Source: Hypholoma sublateritium FD-334 SS-4
Taxonomy: Eukaryota > Basidiomycota > Agaricomycetes > Agaricales > Strophariaceae
NCBI GenBank assembly: GCA_000827495.1
Contig: KN817550.1
Location: 284,828-348,827 of the forward strand
Direction of reading: 5' to 3'
Length of the DNA: 64,000 nucleotides
The notes beneath the pieces were generated by a model. It did no database searches, was not told the DNA's origin, and saw nothing but the letters and a program-made list of their open reading frames with translations. Position numbers and translations under genes: made by a program. This document shows, piece by piece, positions 22,675 through 38,841 of this stretch (its first letter is position 1; each line of letters begins with the position of its first letter).

Positions 22675-23990
22675 TTAAAATCCACCAGGTTCGGATTCAT
22701 TGGCCAGGCTGCTGCGAGAAAAATGCTGTATGCCCTCTGCAGCGACACCGTCGGAATCCCTGCTCCCCAATGAATGGGGTGATTTTCTGAAATAGGGCGG
22801 CACAGGGGAGATGTCCAGGATTCCGTTCTCGGCAAGAATTTCGTTGATGAGCCCGTCCGTGATTGGAAGTGATGGTGGAGGAAGTCTCCAGGTTCCACTT
22901 CGCGGAGAGAAAAAGGTCGATTCTCTTCTATCCGATGGCGCAGATGGATTGTCATGGCCATCGCCTCTCTCAAGAGGGTAGTATAGTGGTCCATGTCGTG
23001 GCAGCGTCGGTAGCGTCGGTAGCGTGGATAGAATATAAAATGGGTCGCTAAACGCCGGCAGTGAGCGTGGAGAGGTCTCGAGATGATTGATTTCTTTCTA
23101 CGACAGGTCAACTCACGGCTGCACACCATATAAATAATGCAACTTACATCGATCGATGTATCATGAAGACCGTCGGGGTCTTGTACGGATTGCCAGTCCA
23201 CATCATATGAATTTCTTTCCCAGCGAGGCGGCACATTCATATCAGGTATCGGATAGCGCCTCGCGCTCATGCGCGGGCCGCAGAAGGCGCTCTCCGACTC
23301 TTTCGCTGCAGATTCTTCCCTGAGCAGGCTTGTCGCCAATTGGTGTGGGTCCTTGAGCGTCTCTGCGTAGTACTGTTGATTGACGACGTCCGCGAATAAA
23401 CTCGATTCGGAGGCGTCTTCGAGGTCGTGTGGAGTCGATTGGTAGACAGGAACACGGCTCGGCCTGCGTTCGAGATCATCACGAATCTTCATGGGGTTCC
23501 CATATACATTCGCTCCTTCCGCGTTCACCACCGGGACGTGGAGCGCACCCGGTGGACACGACGCGGCGCGTTCCAAGGCGAGCGAGACCTCGTTGGGTGA
23601 AAGAGAAGCACGGTCGTCGTTTTGCCGGCGAATACCCTCTTCGACGCGTTTTCCTTTTCGCGTACCAGGACTTCCGCGGGTGAAGCGATACCCGGGATGG
23701 TTCCTCATGTGGTTCGCTTTCTCCTCGTCCGCCATTTTCACCCATGGGTCTTTCTCCAGCGCGGTCATTTCGCGCCAGATGCGCCCGACAATCCGCGAGA
23801 TGTTCCGGTGGTCGGTTTCCACGGATTCCGGTATTTTCTTCTGTCGCACAAAGTCGCATCGAAACAGAATGAATGCATTTCGAGGGCGGCGGATGTGGCC
23901 TTCCGGCTGCTTGCGCGCATGCGATTTTTTCGTTGGGTCCGGGAGTTTGTATGTAGGCTTTGGTAATATGAGTTTTGAGGTCGACTGCAT
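22675..23990 (-). CDS. HMG-box (MATA_HMG/Ste11-type) transcription factor
   Basis: Two exons (23990-23148 and 23097-22675) give 421 residues. The HMG box spans about residues 33-105: RRPRNAFILFRCDFVRQKKI, ETDHRNISRIVGRIWREM, LEKDPWVKMADEEKANH and NHPGYRFTRGS. The RPRNAFILFR start and N-x-S-RI-G-IW pattern are those of sequence-specific fungal mating/pheromone-type HMG proteins (Ste11, Prf1, HMG mating-type factors). The remainder is low-complexity and acidic/proline-rich, fitting an activation region. The correct exon 2 is in a different frame from the long open frame: it starts KEINHLETSPRSLPAFSDPF and ends SLANESEPGGF. The target genes are not shown. Confidence 0.85.
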
Positions 23991-26357
23991 GGCCGGAGAA
24001 ATCGAGTGTTAAAGGAGATCTATAAGTTTTTAATAAAGGCACAAGTGACACTTAAAAGCACAGCTACGCAAGAGGGTCTTCGTTATATTGTTGCCACAGG
24101 CCGCAGGAATGTTCTAAACGTACCGAAAAATTGAATTCCCTGCAGCAAGGGAGAAAGAGTTGAAGGAAAACGTTGACTCTTTCTTCAAAGAGATCCGAAG
24201 AAGCAGTTGGGGCGATCTTTGTTTGCTAACCCACGTTGCCTTGAGTCGTGCCGTCATCACATCTTTTCTATGGCAGCCGTCAGCCGAATAATAGGATGAA
24301 AGGTGACAATAAGCGCCTTATTCTGACCTGACCGGAGACCTGAGCGAGACTATGGGCAGACAGCCCAAGGGCTGTAAACAACATGTCCGAGTTCCTCAAA
24401 GGGGATTGTTATTGAACATGCTCTCCGTGGATTTTAGTAATTAATTGTCAGCGATCTTAAATCCCAATGGAGGCAAAACACACCACTGGCATGGGATTCG
24501 CCAGAGCGTTTTAATCTCAGCGAATCTGCGCAGACGGCGAAGTTGTCTTTGTTTGCAGAGGAAGCCATTCCACTGGGTTTGACCTACGAAATTGGGACAT
24601 TCCTTGTTCTTTCTTTAGGGAATTAAGTATGCGCCAGGAATCGGTTCTCCCCTGGGTGGCCGCAGGGCTCAGTAAGCACCAGGAACATTTGGTGGATCTT
24701 GGTGGATCAATATCGTCCATCCCAACAAAAACCCATCAGATCAACCCCCAAAATGTACCGGCAATACACTCACCACTTGATCAAAGAATAAATCAGGAGA
24801 CAAACGAGCCACGAATAATTGATATACCAGGCGTCTGACGTCTGACGGGCAGATACCGGGGTGGGAATATCTTGTGATAATCGATGGGAAACGATCAGCA
24901 AACGAGCAGATAGGTTTCATGTGGCTGCAGAAATGTGAAGGATGATAGCACCTTCCAAAATATCGTTACTTTATTCCAGACTTCCCCAAGACTTCTCAGC
25001 CTGTAGGCAGCTAAGTCACCGTCAATATGATCGGACTCAAGCCATGACATGTACTCGCTTGAAGCGAACCTTTAGATACTTAAGCGCTTGTGAATGACTG
25101 GCGATGGCGTTTGAGGAAGGACGTACATAGTAACCCTTCGAGAACAACGTCGTCAAGTGGTGTAGGGGCGTTGCCAAGTGTAGGATGCGACGAGTTGCGT
25201 CATGACAATCAGGTCCCGAATAAGCGCTGTAAAATGGCAGTCGTTTTGACTGTTCAAAAAAAAGGTGGGTCTAGCTTTCGCGGTACTTACTCCTACTCGG
25301 AGAGGTTTTGCGTCTTATGTTGCTCGGAAGGAACAAGGAGAATTCTTCGACGTCGATATCAGGCGGCAAATGAGAATTCCAATAGCCACTGGAAAGGAAG
25401 GGCTTTGAGCTACTGGGCGCGAACAGGAGCCCGGAGCAATGGGAGACTCATGGAGGTGCATCGGTAATGTAAAGCCTTACGACTCGGAACCGACAGCGTG
25501 AGCTCAAACAGATAAAACTGGCTGTTGCTATACACTGAAGGCCATGCCTACGCAGGAGGGGGTAGTCAGCTTAAGTACTTCTGGCATTGTTCGTAAAAGG
25601 GAAATGTACGCGATTTCGTCTCCGCGAAAGTCACGGCTTGGATTGTAACAAGGATTCTTTGTGTTTCGCAGTTGAACCGGTACAGACATGTCTGAGGCGT
25701 AAGGGGTGAGTTCGGCGGGATATAAGGATACTGGCACGGTGCAGCCGAACAGAGGTAGCACGGCGCGTTGCTTCGCTCCACACCATGGCCACCCCGTCAC
25801 CCCGCATTCTGTTGTGGAGCACAGGCCTTGCTCACCACCCAACGGTATGTACGCTGCCGCCGCTGCTGAAAAAGTTCGCGGACGCAAACGTATTAAGCAT
25901 TCCAGCATGGAGAGTATATGAGCATTCTCCGTTCCACCGTGCAGCGTGTAGGTGTCAGGACTCAGCTTGTACGTCGTCCGTGCTGACGGCACAAGAACTG
26001 TGAGGTGAGTCCAGTTTTGAATGGCTTCAGGGCCGATAACTTATTCTTCTACGATGTGTTGCCGTTTGAAGTTCAAATATTATCGATATGCAAAGTGTGC
26101 TCGCTAGTAGTGTTAGTGGTATTTGTCAAGTTTAATCTCAGCGACCCGAGGCGCACGCGGACCCGTCGCTTCGCATTCGCGCCGTCCGCCGAGGTGCCTT
26201 CGCCGCGGCAGAATGTGACGTCAGAAAGCAGATGACGTTGTGCAACTGTCTCACTCACCACGTACTTGTCACTCTCAACAATCCACCTCAAGTCTTCAAA
26301 GATATTCAAACGATGCTCGCGGTATCGTTCCCCACTTGTTTCTCTGTGACGATGCAC
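23991..26357. other. 2.4-kb gene-poor interval
   Basis: No recognisable gene. A 154-codon minus-strand frame at 25992-25528 and a 125-codon plus frame at 25090-25467 are long for chance but show no known motif and no splice-supported extension. There is no terminal repeat, reverse transcriptase or transposase motif. The right end presumably carries the promoter of the small gene at 26.36 kb. Confidence 0.4.
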
Positions 26358-26675
26358 ATGTTGCACGCGCGACCAGCACTCAGGCTCACGCCCATTATAT
26401 CGCGCGGCTATGCCAGACAGCCACCGGTGCCCGATACCAACACCCCCGCCACGGCATCCAAATCACGGACGCCAACGAAACACACCAAAGCGTCGGGTGA
26501 TGTCAATGACACTGGAACAGAATCGAGCGAATATGATCTTGTCGACACCGATCCCACAAGCACGACCTCACCGTATGACCATCCGCGGACCAGCGGGACG
26601 CAATTGCGGTACGGCGGAAAGGAGAACATCCAGAATTCGGAGACAGCAAGGCAGGACGGGACGAGGGACAAATGA
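26358..26675 (+). CDS. Small hypothetical protein with mitochondrial-type presequence
   Basis: About 105 residues. The N-terminus MLHARPALRLTPIISRGYAR is Arg-rich, lacks acidic residues and ends RGYAR, which looks like a mitochondrial targeting presequence. The rest is polar and low-complexity (PPVPDTNTPATASKS, TESSEYDLVDTDPTS), ending in NSETARQDGTRDK. An in-frame ATG lies two codons earlier. No family recognised. The composition could also be chance in a GC-rich stretch; introns near the end are possible. Confidence 0.35.
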   Translation: MLHARPALRLTPIISRGYARQPPVPDTNTPATASKSRTPTKHTKASGDVNDTGTESSEYDLVDTDPTSTTSPYDHPRTSGTQLRYGGKENIQNSETARQDGTRDK

Positions 26676-27955
26676 AACGGCGACCGTGATACAAGGAGAG
26701 AATGGCGTGGAGTTTGGAAAAGAAGGTAGTAAGCCGTAGCTTCAAAAGAGCCTGCAGCAGGGCATATTTCATGGTCGGCGTTAGCGTTGGGCGTAGGGCT
26801 GGGTTACGGTTCATACGGTTCTTGTTAGAATGAGGCAGAGTCACAGTGCTGCAACGCAAATGCGTCAGGAGTCCCACAAACGGGGCGAGAAGTAGAACAA
26901 TAGCGAACTCACCAAGGGCACGCGATCTACGCTATGCATATGCGAGAAATAGCAATAGCAAGGGGAAATGAATAAAAGCCTCACAGTTGAAGCGCTGATA
27001 CGTGTTTTCTTGTTAATAGTTGTATTCGCGTGTAGGATTGGAATTGCAAAGTCTGTTTCCAACAATAAGGCGATACTATTCACGTCGGCGCGTGTAGTAG
27101 GGGCGACCAAACAGAGTGGTCTCACGACGTACTGGATGGAGCATACTCCGCGGTTCGCCAGAGAATGATACACAGGGGACAGGCGTAATCTTGGCCCAGT
27201 GCAGTGACAAGCACAAATCCTCCACCCAATATCTGCACTGGGTTGAATTTACGGTATCGTGAGATGAGATGTCGAGAAAATACGTACCTGATTGTCGAGG
27301 CTACTCGCGGGCGGCCCAATATGCCACAGAATTAATGGTCATATAGCCAACATATAGCGCCAGCAGAGCCGAGGCAAAGAAAATTCCTCAGGGACCTGCT
27401 TCCATGGCGGCTATCACTGAGCTGGATGCAAGAGCCATTGGATGGGAGCAATGAGAGTGCGGTGTCTCCTCATTCCTTTCAAAGTTTGTAGGGAACTGTA
27501 TGTTGAACTTGTGTTGAACTTCAAGTTGATGCGCAGCCCAGATTCGTGCAGAACAACATGCCAGTACTAGTGCATACACGATGAAGAATTAAATTCGTTT
27601 GACGTTCGCTGAGGGTGACGGTAGCGTTGCAGTAGTGAGTGCTTGGTGTTGAGTTCAATGGCGAGGGATGTGGCCAAAATGTGGCGACTCGAGAGGAGTT
27701 GGCAAGTTAGTCAATACAGATTATGTAATACTCATTACTTAATTATAATATACAACGCGGACCGACGCGGCCCGTTATTTTGCTATTTATAGAATCGACC
27801 GGCGTCGCGTCTAATCTTGTCTTTCCAACCAACATGGCGTTTGAGCAACAGATTACAGGTAGCAAGACGCATGGCCTCCTCAGTGCCAGTTTTGTAGATT
27901 CACTGACTTCCGGTTGCACAAAATATACATCCACACAATCTACACACTGCCATTC
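26676..27955. other. Gene-poor interval
   Basis: No gene called. On the minus strand at 27.3-27.4 kb a short hydrophobic stretch (ASALLALYVGYMTINSVAYW) and at 27.15-27.25 kb another (ILGGGFVLVTALGQ) could be exons of a small membrane protein, but I could not join them with a start codon. The interval ends at the stop of the SPE3-LYS9 fusion. Confidence 0.35.
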
Positions 27956-30474
<2,519 letters not shown>

Positions 30475-30904
30475 GGAAAGTAAGTGGCGAAAATTGTGAT
30501 CGATGACTCGCCTTGATTGATCGACTTTTATCTTATCACCAATATAGAATGATGGGAGATCTTATCTGCTGATTCTGCTCGATGATCTTCAGATGGCGGG
30601 TGTAGCGTTCAGAAAAAAGATAGGTCCTACTGAGGTCCTATATGGATGAGATGTCTAAGCAATGAGCGCTGAGCCCGAAGTCATGAATGTTCGCGAATTT
30701 TTGCGGGGTCCTGCGAAATGTGATTCAAGTTGAACTTCTGCGTCTTGTCTGCGTCTCCTGCTCGAATTCGACGCCGCATGCCATAAATACTGGAATATTT
30801 GAAACTGCTAGAAACAAAGACTATAAAATACACAGTACAAGCGACATGAAATTAAAACAGGCTTTTTCCGTGATTATTTAAAGTTGATTTATATATACAC
30901 CTAT
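30475..30904. other. Intergenic between minus-strand genes
   Basis: Promoter of the SPE3-LYS9 gene and 3' region of the MFS transporter. AT-rich, no supported frame. Confidence 0.5.
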
Positions 30905-33493
<2,589 letters not shown>

Positions 33494-34578
33494 CACGGGA
33501 GAAATGTTGAGGCCATGGAGTAATCGACCGTGTTTTATATGGCCCTAGGACTCCTTCGATGATACGGGCACTCATGGTTTGTGGAGCTCCAGTCAATATT
33601 CCGTGGATACAACTTACAAGCATGCTCCGCTCAGGACGTATAATGAGTATAACGATGGAGAAACCCCAGATTATTCCCTTTAGCAACTTCTACAGTTAGT
33701 ACCAACTGAAAGGCCAATGTCCATGAACGCAATGAAGACAGAGGAAAACTCGAAGGAGCGGGCACAGCCCGGGTGCGGCCGGGTATCACCGGGGCCGGCA
33801 GTCTCCGGTACCTCTTACCGCCGGAGACTTATTGGAAACCAAGTGCGATTGAGTTATCGAATACTGAGGCTTGTGCTTGCTTAGGTCGGTCGATACATAC
33901 GCATCTCAAATCCTGGACCCAACTTATTCTGTCGCTCCCCGTCTCCGGCCAACTTGAAATACCAACGCTCAAACGCGGTGGTCTGTCACATTACCACCGA
34001 GCTTTCAACTTGCTGACTAGATGAAGATTCTAGTCGTTGAGGTCAATAAAGTCACCGTATTACAGCAAAATTCGGCGTATTAGTCCAACTGATCACCGCT
34101 CTTTTTTTCGTCCTGAAAGAAAATGGGCGGATTTGACAAACGTTTCCGCAGTGAGCGACAAGAACGGGGTCTCATTTTGACGGTGTCCATTCGGGCGCTG
34201 GTTCTACTTGCGCTGCGATTCCCGCGGAACTCCAAGTCACTGCATACACATGTGAGTTATTAATTGGAAGACATAGCGTGGTTGGCGTGAAGTCTAGGCG
34301 ACGAGGCCTCCGAAATTGGGACTGAGATTCTACGCCGTGGTTTATGTAAAAGATATGTTGATATTTATATGACGGTCATCTGATAGCATCTTCATCATGA
34401 TGCGCACCACTTTTGCTCTCTTTCGTCAAAGGAAGCCGACATGCATGGGAAGTCAGAATCCGCCCGGTGTGTATCTGGCACGGATTTATTTGGTCGATGT
34501 CAATGTCAACCAGCGAGGAATTACAGATGCAGCCTACTAACGATAGTGTTATAAGGCGTTCAAATCCGTTAGCAGACT
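33494..34578. other. Intergenic, promoter of the MFS transporter
   Basis: No gene recognised. A GC-rich patch at about 33.76-33.83 kb stands out against AT-richer surroundings. The far end is the 3' region of the farnesyltransferase gene. Confidence 0.45.
33800..33831. repeat. Short inverted repeat with CGG/CCG core
   Basis: AGTCTCCGG and CCGGAGACT face each other across about 12 nt, and a further GTCTCCGG copy lies at about 33945. It lies about 310 bp upstream of the transporter start. CGG half-sites are typical targets of Zn2Cys6 regulators, so an operator is possible; no direct evidence. Confidence 0.35.
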
Positions 34579-36378
34579 CTATGCCGCTGGATCCGCCTTG
34601 GGCGCCGTCCTGATGCGTTCAGGCACCTTCTGCGCATAATAGTGCGCTGTGAGCGCCTCCGTATGCGTGATTGTCAGATTTGTCAGGGGATGGGTTGCAT
34701 TCTATCGCGAGAGTGAGTTACAGAAAATAGTGGTAGCGCGCAATACTTACCAGCCGATTGGCCTTGCCACCAACAATGTGCGATCCACCTTCCTCTTCTG
34801 TCCACGACAGTAGCTCGGCGAACGCAACTTTACGCGCGTTTTCATTAGGCACATCTAATGATAATTCATGTCAGTTGTGGTTCGGAGAACAAGAAGTTAT
34901 GGAATGTGAGATATCAGAAAACAAAGAAGCGACCAACCTGACGGCTCCCAGGCCTCCAGTACTTGGGACTTACGCACGCGCGAAGGGTATATGTGATGCT
35001 GGGCAGATGATAGTCCCGAGAGACAGTACAGCGTGTGATACGCGTCGGCATTCCTGTATTATCTATTAGCGGTGCTGTGAACAGTGAGTGGCATAGATAA
35101 TGTACTTGGGCGGCTTATCGCGCAGGCCGCCTGCCGGATGCTGCCCGGCGTATAGAATGTACTCTTGCAGAGCGTTCCGATTAAACAAACTCTCTGAGGG
35201 AGAAGCGTGAGAAAGTAACGGAGAATCGTCAAGCGCAATGAACGCACCGTCCACGTCGTCCCACACCCCCGCGGCAACGCCACTATCCACGGGAACCTCG
35301 TCCGAGTCGGCGTTCTGTATCCCGCCGAGGCCGAGCGCTTCGAGTAGCGCGAAGGCACCGCCACACCACCACGCGTAGCAGCCATCGACGAGCTTATTCG
35401 TGCGCCCCTTGAAACCGCCCAACTCTATCTCAGTGCCCTGCATATGCACCAGCCACCGCATCAGGTTCTTAAGGTCGATCTCGGGCTTCGGTTCTGCAGT
35501 TTGTTCCATGTACGGCCGTAGCAGAACCCAGGATGCGAGCGCACAGAAAGTGTACCCGCCATGAGCTTCCCCGAGTGGTGGCCTGGGCGCAGGCGGGGGC
35601 AAAACGGAGCCGGACACAGGGAAAGGGGGGTGGGAGGCCGAGGCGAAACCCCCCTCATAAGTCTGGCATGAGGCAATGAACGCTGCTGTTCCGTCGACGA
35701 GCTCTGGCGTGAGGATATCAAGCATCGTGGCTACCGTCAGAAGGCAGTAGATCCCGCGCACGTCGACCTCGGAGTGGTGCGCGACGAGAAACGAGCCGTC
35801 CTTCTGTTTCAATGAGAGGAAGAATGCATACATTTTCTTCCTGCGTCGCGATGAAATCTATAGACAATAAATTAGAGGACAAGTTACTCACCGATCTACT
35901 TCATCCCATCCGCCTCCAGGCCCTGGGCGTCCAACGATGGCCAGCGCGCATATCGCGGCGTATGTAGGTAACAGGTGCGCTGCTTGTCCAGGACCGCCGC
36001 CGAATCCTCCATCCGGATGTTGCCATGCCATAATCTTCTCCAGGCACCTGCATCGCTGTGAGATCTCATCATCGCGTAGCGCCATCGCACGCACCTCTGC
36101 TTGTTTCCAGGATCCAGGGCCACCTGCAACACACTGAACGCTTGCAATGTCCAGAACAGCAGCCACGGCTGGCTCGCGTCTTGGCTGATGTACCGCGTAG
36201 GAAAGCCCTGCACTAGGTTGCGGATTAGAAACTGCATGTGCGCATTCTTCTGCAGCACCGGCGTCGCAGCCGAACTAGCAGGATCCGGTAGGTGTTCAAG
36301 GAGGACCGATTCGGTCTCTGCTTGAGATCGTGAGGTCGATGTCGGGAACCCGTCGGTCGACGTTGCTTTGATGGACAT
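34579..36378 (-). CDS. RAM1: Protein farnesyltransferase beta subunit
   Basis: Zinc-containing catalytic subunit that, with the alpha subunit, attaches farnesyl to CaaX proteins such as Ras and mating pheromone precursors. Signatures: MQFLIRNLVQGFPTRYISQD, WQHPDGGFGGGPGQAAHLLP, KQKDGSFLVAHHSEVDVRGI, SCQTYEGGFA, EAHGGYTFCALASW and GGFKGRTNKLVDGCYAWWCG. The Asp-x-Cys zinc ligands are in VDGCY. The third ligand His appears only after splicing: GGLRDKPPK joins across an intron near 35.1 kb to NADAYHTLYCLSGLSS. Two more exons run to the stop at 34579-34581, with the late motif LTNLTITHTEALTAHYY. About seven exons. Exon 1 carries a variable leader. The whole enzyme appears intact. Confidence 0.92.
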
Positions 36379-37273
36379 CTATCAATCGAACGTCGTATAG
36401 ATGACGATGAGATGACGGATGATGGTGGTAGCACTTAAGAAGGAAGGAATGCTAAGATAATGAGACATAATTAACGTCGAAGGTTATTGTGTGCTGCATC
36501 TCCAAAACAAGCATACACCGTTTATTTGTGGCAATTTTGAGTCCTCCTGGCGATTCGGACCAAACGTTTAAACACAACTCACTTGGACTTGACTTCATAT
36601 GTAACCTACTTGTCAGGTATCTATATCAAGTTAAAATTCGCTCATTTTATTTATTCAAGGATCAAGCTCGATTTTTATTTAGATACTTTAGGCGTCGCTG
36701 CTTGAACTGTACTTACTCTAAACTTTGAAGCAACTTTGAAGTGAGTTAACTGATGATATCGATGGCACGCGTACTCTAACGGGCGTGATGTTGTTCTCAG
36801 CACTGCGGCACTTTGGGCGTCTATTCATATTCCAATCCTTCACGAAGACAGAATGCCGCGGCATTAACCTACGCCAATCGAAATTATTCGGTTCAATAAC
36901 CAGCGAAAATTAGCCGCCGAAGTGGCTCAGCGCCGGGCTCGTGCGATCATAGCGTGGCTCAGACGTTCTGGGGCGTGTAAGCTCAATATTCCGCTATCAT
37001 ACGAATGCCACCACGGGAGCTTTCCACAAACCGTAATGTAGGACATCCAGAGTATCTTCCCGCCGACAAACTCGCAGAATTCTTGAATCCATGCCTTCTG
37101 CGCGAGTGCCGGTTCGACGTTGCAAAACACAGGATATCCGATGCAGCCCGCTGCCCAAGCATTGACCCATAGCTCGCATCCGACCCCCTAACTCTCATGC
37201 ACCTTGCGGTTGGAATTCGGATTCAAGTCCGAGATAGAGAAATACCAATATCTTGGCGGTCGATGATGAAAGC
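36379..37273. other. Intergenic, possible decayed coding fragment
   Basis: Promoter of the farnesyltransferase gene, then AT-rich sequence. On the minus strand around 37.0-37.17 kb one frame reads CIGYPVFCNVEPALAQKAWI, which looks protein-like but is short and unattributed. Confidence 0.35.
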
Positions 37274-37460
37274 GGGGTTGATCCCCCACGATGCCACAAA
37301 AATACCTGGACGGCGGTGATAAACGACATCTTCAACTAGATATTTCAAAGCACCATGAACACCACATGGGTGTTTTGGCTAAACGGGGTCCCTTGGGCAG
37401 GGAATACAGCAATTGTACAGTTTGTGGCCGAGCTCTATGTTGCGGCGGATTATAAGTATA
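37274..37460 (+). pseudogene. Relic of a NACHT-type NTPase (P-loop region)
   Basis: One frame reads PPRCHKNTWTAVINDIFN, a TAG at 37337-37339, then VFWLNGVPWAGNTAIVQFVAEL. In basidiomycete NACHT (STAND) proteins a cysteine-led linker of the form C-x3-TR-x2-V-x2-I-x-W is followed about 10-15 residues later by the Walker A block (WLNG-x-AG-x-GKSAIAQ-x-VAE). Here the Walker lysine is gone (AGNT instead of GKS/T), a stop interrupts the linker, and downstream similarity fades. It is therefore a decayed fragment, not an active gene. The identification rests on the motif pattern alone. Confidence 0.6.
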
Positions 37461-38169
37461 AACTGGCGAATTGCGTTGCGTTAAAATTAGAACGACACCA
37501 CTGCAGTCTGCTCAGTGCTTACGGGAAGAATCGACACAACCTCCGGAATACCGTCCAACACATAACAAAATCTTGTAACGGTTGAGTGAGGTTACAATGC
37601 ATAAGTAACGGCCAACGTTTCTCAAATACTGGATCGCACAGTGAAGAGCGCAGGGACTTTATTTCAGCATTTGTGCATTATCACAGTCTGGTACTTCATT
37701 TAGAAATAGCTTCTAAGTTCTATTAAATGGACACGGCGAGAAAAATGTGAGAGGTTCACATATGACGCGTCCTGCGCCGATTTTTTAAGCTTTTTGCGGG
37801 ATAATAGTCTCCATGACGGCGATTATTGCCCTTCTATGATTACAAACACCTTAGTTCCGTCCTCGACTCATTCCCAGGCCGGTCAGATGTGTAGTCCATC
37901 ATGCACGCCATTTACGCATGGTATATCTTGAAATAGTACCCATGGATCATTTTTGAACATTATACCAGAATCGCTGCTTGGCTAGACTCTTCAGGAGGGG
38001 ATAAATCTCACAGTCAACAAGCCCTTGGACTGAAGTAGCATTGAAAAAAAATTATGTCACAGAGCCATATCGAAGGTATAAAAGCCAGCCTGACTTTCCT
38101 ACAAACTTCAGACTCTCGAAGTACCTTGTCCTCCAAACTTGCTTGAATACCTACATCGATATATCCAGA
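37461..38169. other. Intergenic, promoter of the small secreted gene
   Basis: No supported gene. Ends with a TATA box and short leader of the Kre9/Knh1-like gene. Confidence 0.45.
38077..38083 (+). promoter_or_regulatory. TATA box of the Kre9/Knh1-like gene
   Basis: TATAAAA lies 87 nt before the ATG at 38170, a good fungal core-promoter distance. Confidence 0.55.
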
Positions 38170-38841
38170 ATGTTCTCTAAAATAACTTCAGTCGCTCTCG
38201 TTGCCCTCAGCATTGCCGCTAGCGCTGTAGCAGCTCCACTTGTCGTCGACACACCGTACGATGTTTTCCCATATTTTTTGAAGTGATGTTTCCTTAAATT
38301 TCACAGGATTAGCGTGGTCTCCGGCCAGCCCACTGTAATTCATTGGGCCGGTGGGATCTGTGAGCTGTCTGTGATTTAAATCCGAGACGGACTGACTGAC
38401 AGGTATTCTTTGAAATCGTTTACTTACATAGCCCCGTACATTGTGGTCAGCATCGTCATTGCAGCCTCTCATTTATAGACTAAGATAAATTTCGTGCTCG
38501 AAAATTTGTTTTCAGAAGTAAGTCCGTCATACAATTTTTTCTTGTCAAATTAACGAGCCAACTCACGAATATTATCATCGGTTCTGTTGTTCCATTGACA
38601 GAGTATTTGCTTTAGAGACGGCCCCGACCCTCGTCGCCAATCTAGGACTTCATGCAGGACTATCTGCAGTCTGGGACACCGATGTCGCACCTGGTAAGTG
38701 TAACAGACTTGTACATCATTAGCTTGAATATAGAATACTGACACCAAATTGATGAATTTTGCAGACACCGTTGTCTCTTTCAGCATTGAAGACAGCGCTG
38801 GAGCTCTCGCTCAGTCCGCTGAGGTTACTGTTCAGTGGTGA
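38170..38841 (+). CDS. Small secreted Kre9/Knh1-like protein
   Basis: Five short exons give about 110 residues. The signal peptide (MFSKITSVALVALSIAASAV) is followed by APLVVDTP, then ISVVSGQPTVIHWAGGI, then SPYIVVSIVIA, later ANLGLHAGLSAVWDTDVAPD and TVVSFSIEDSAGALAQSAEV. This is the beta-sandwich pattern of the fungal Kre9/Knh1 N-terminal domain (T-W-x-GG-xPPY-x-L...W-x-VDVxAGT...SFSxxDSxG). It lacks the long Ser/Thr-rich tail and GPI signal seen in longer members, unless further exons follow the GTGAGT that overlaps the stop. Likely cell-wall associated or secreted. Exon 3 is a minimal segment whose borders are inferred from phase. Confidence 0.6.

Noticed and set aside
25528..25992. 154-codon minus-strand open frame
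   Set aside because: No motif, overlapping open frames on the other strand, and no splice-supported neighbours; kept only as a remark in the gap entry.
35059..35120. Apparent end of the farnesyltransferase at ATHCSQHR
   Set aside because: This is intron read-through; splicing restores the zinc-ligand His motif and two further exons.
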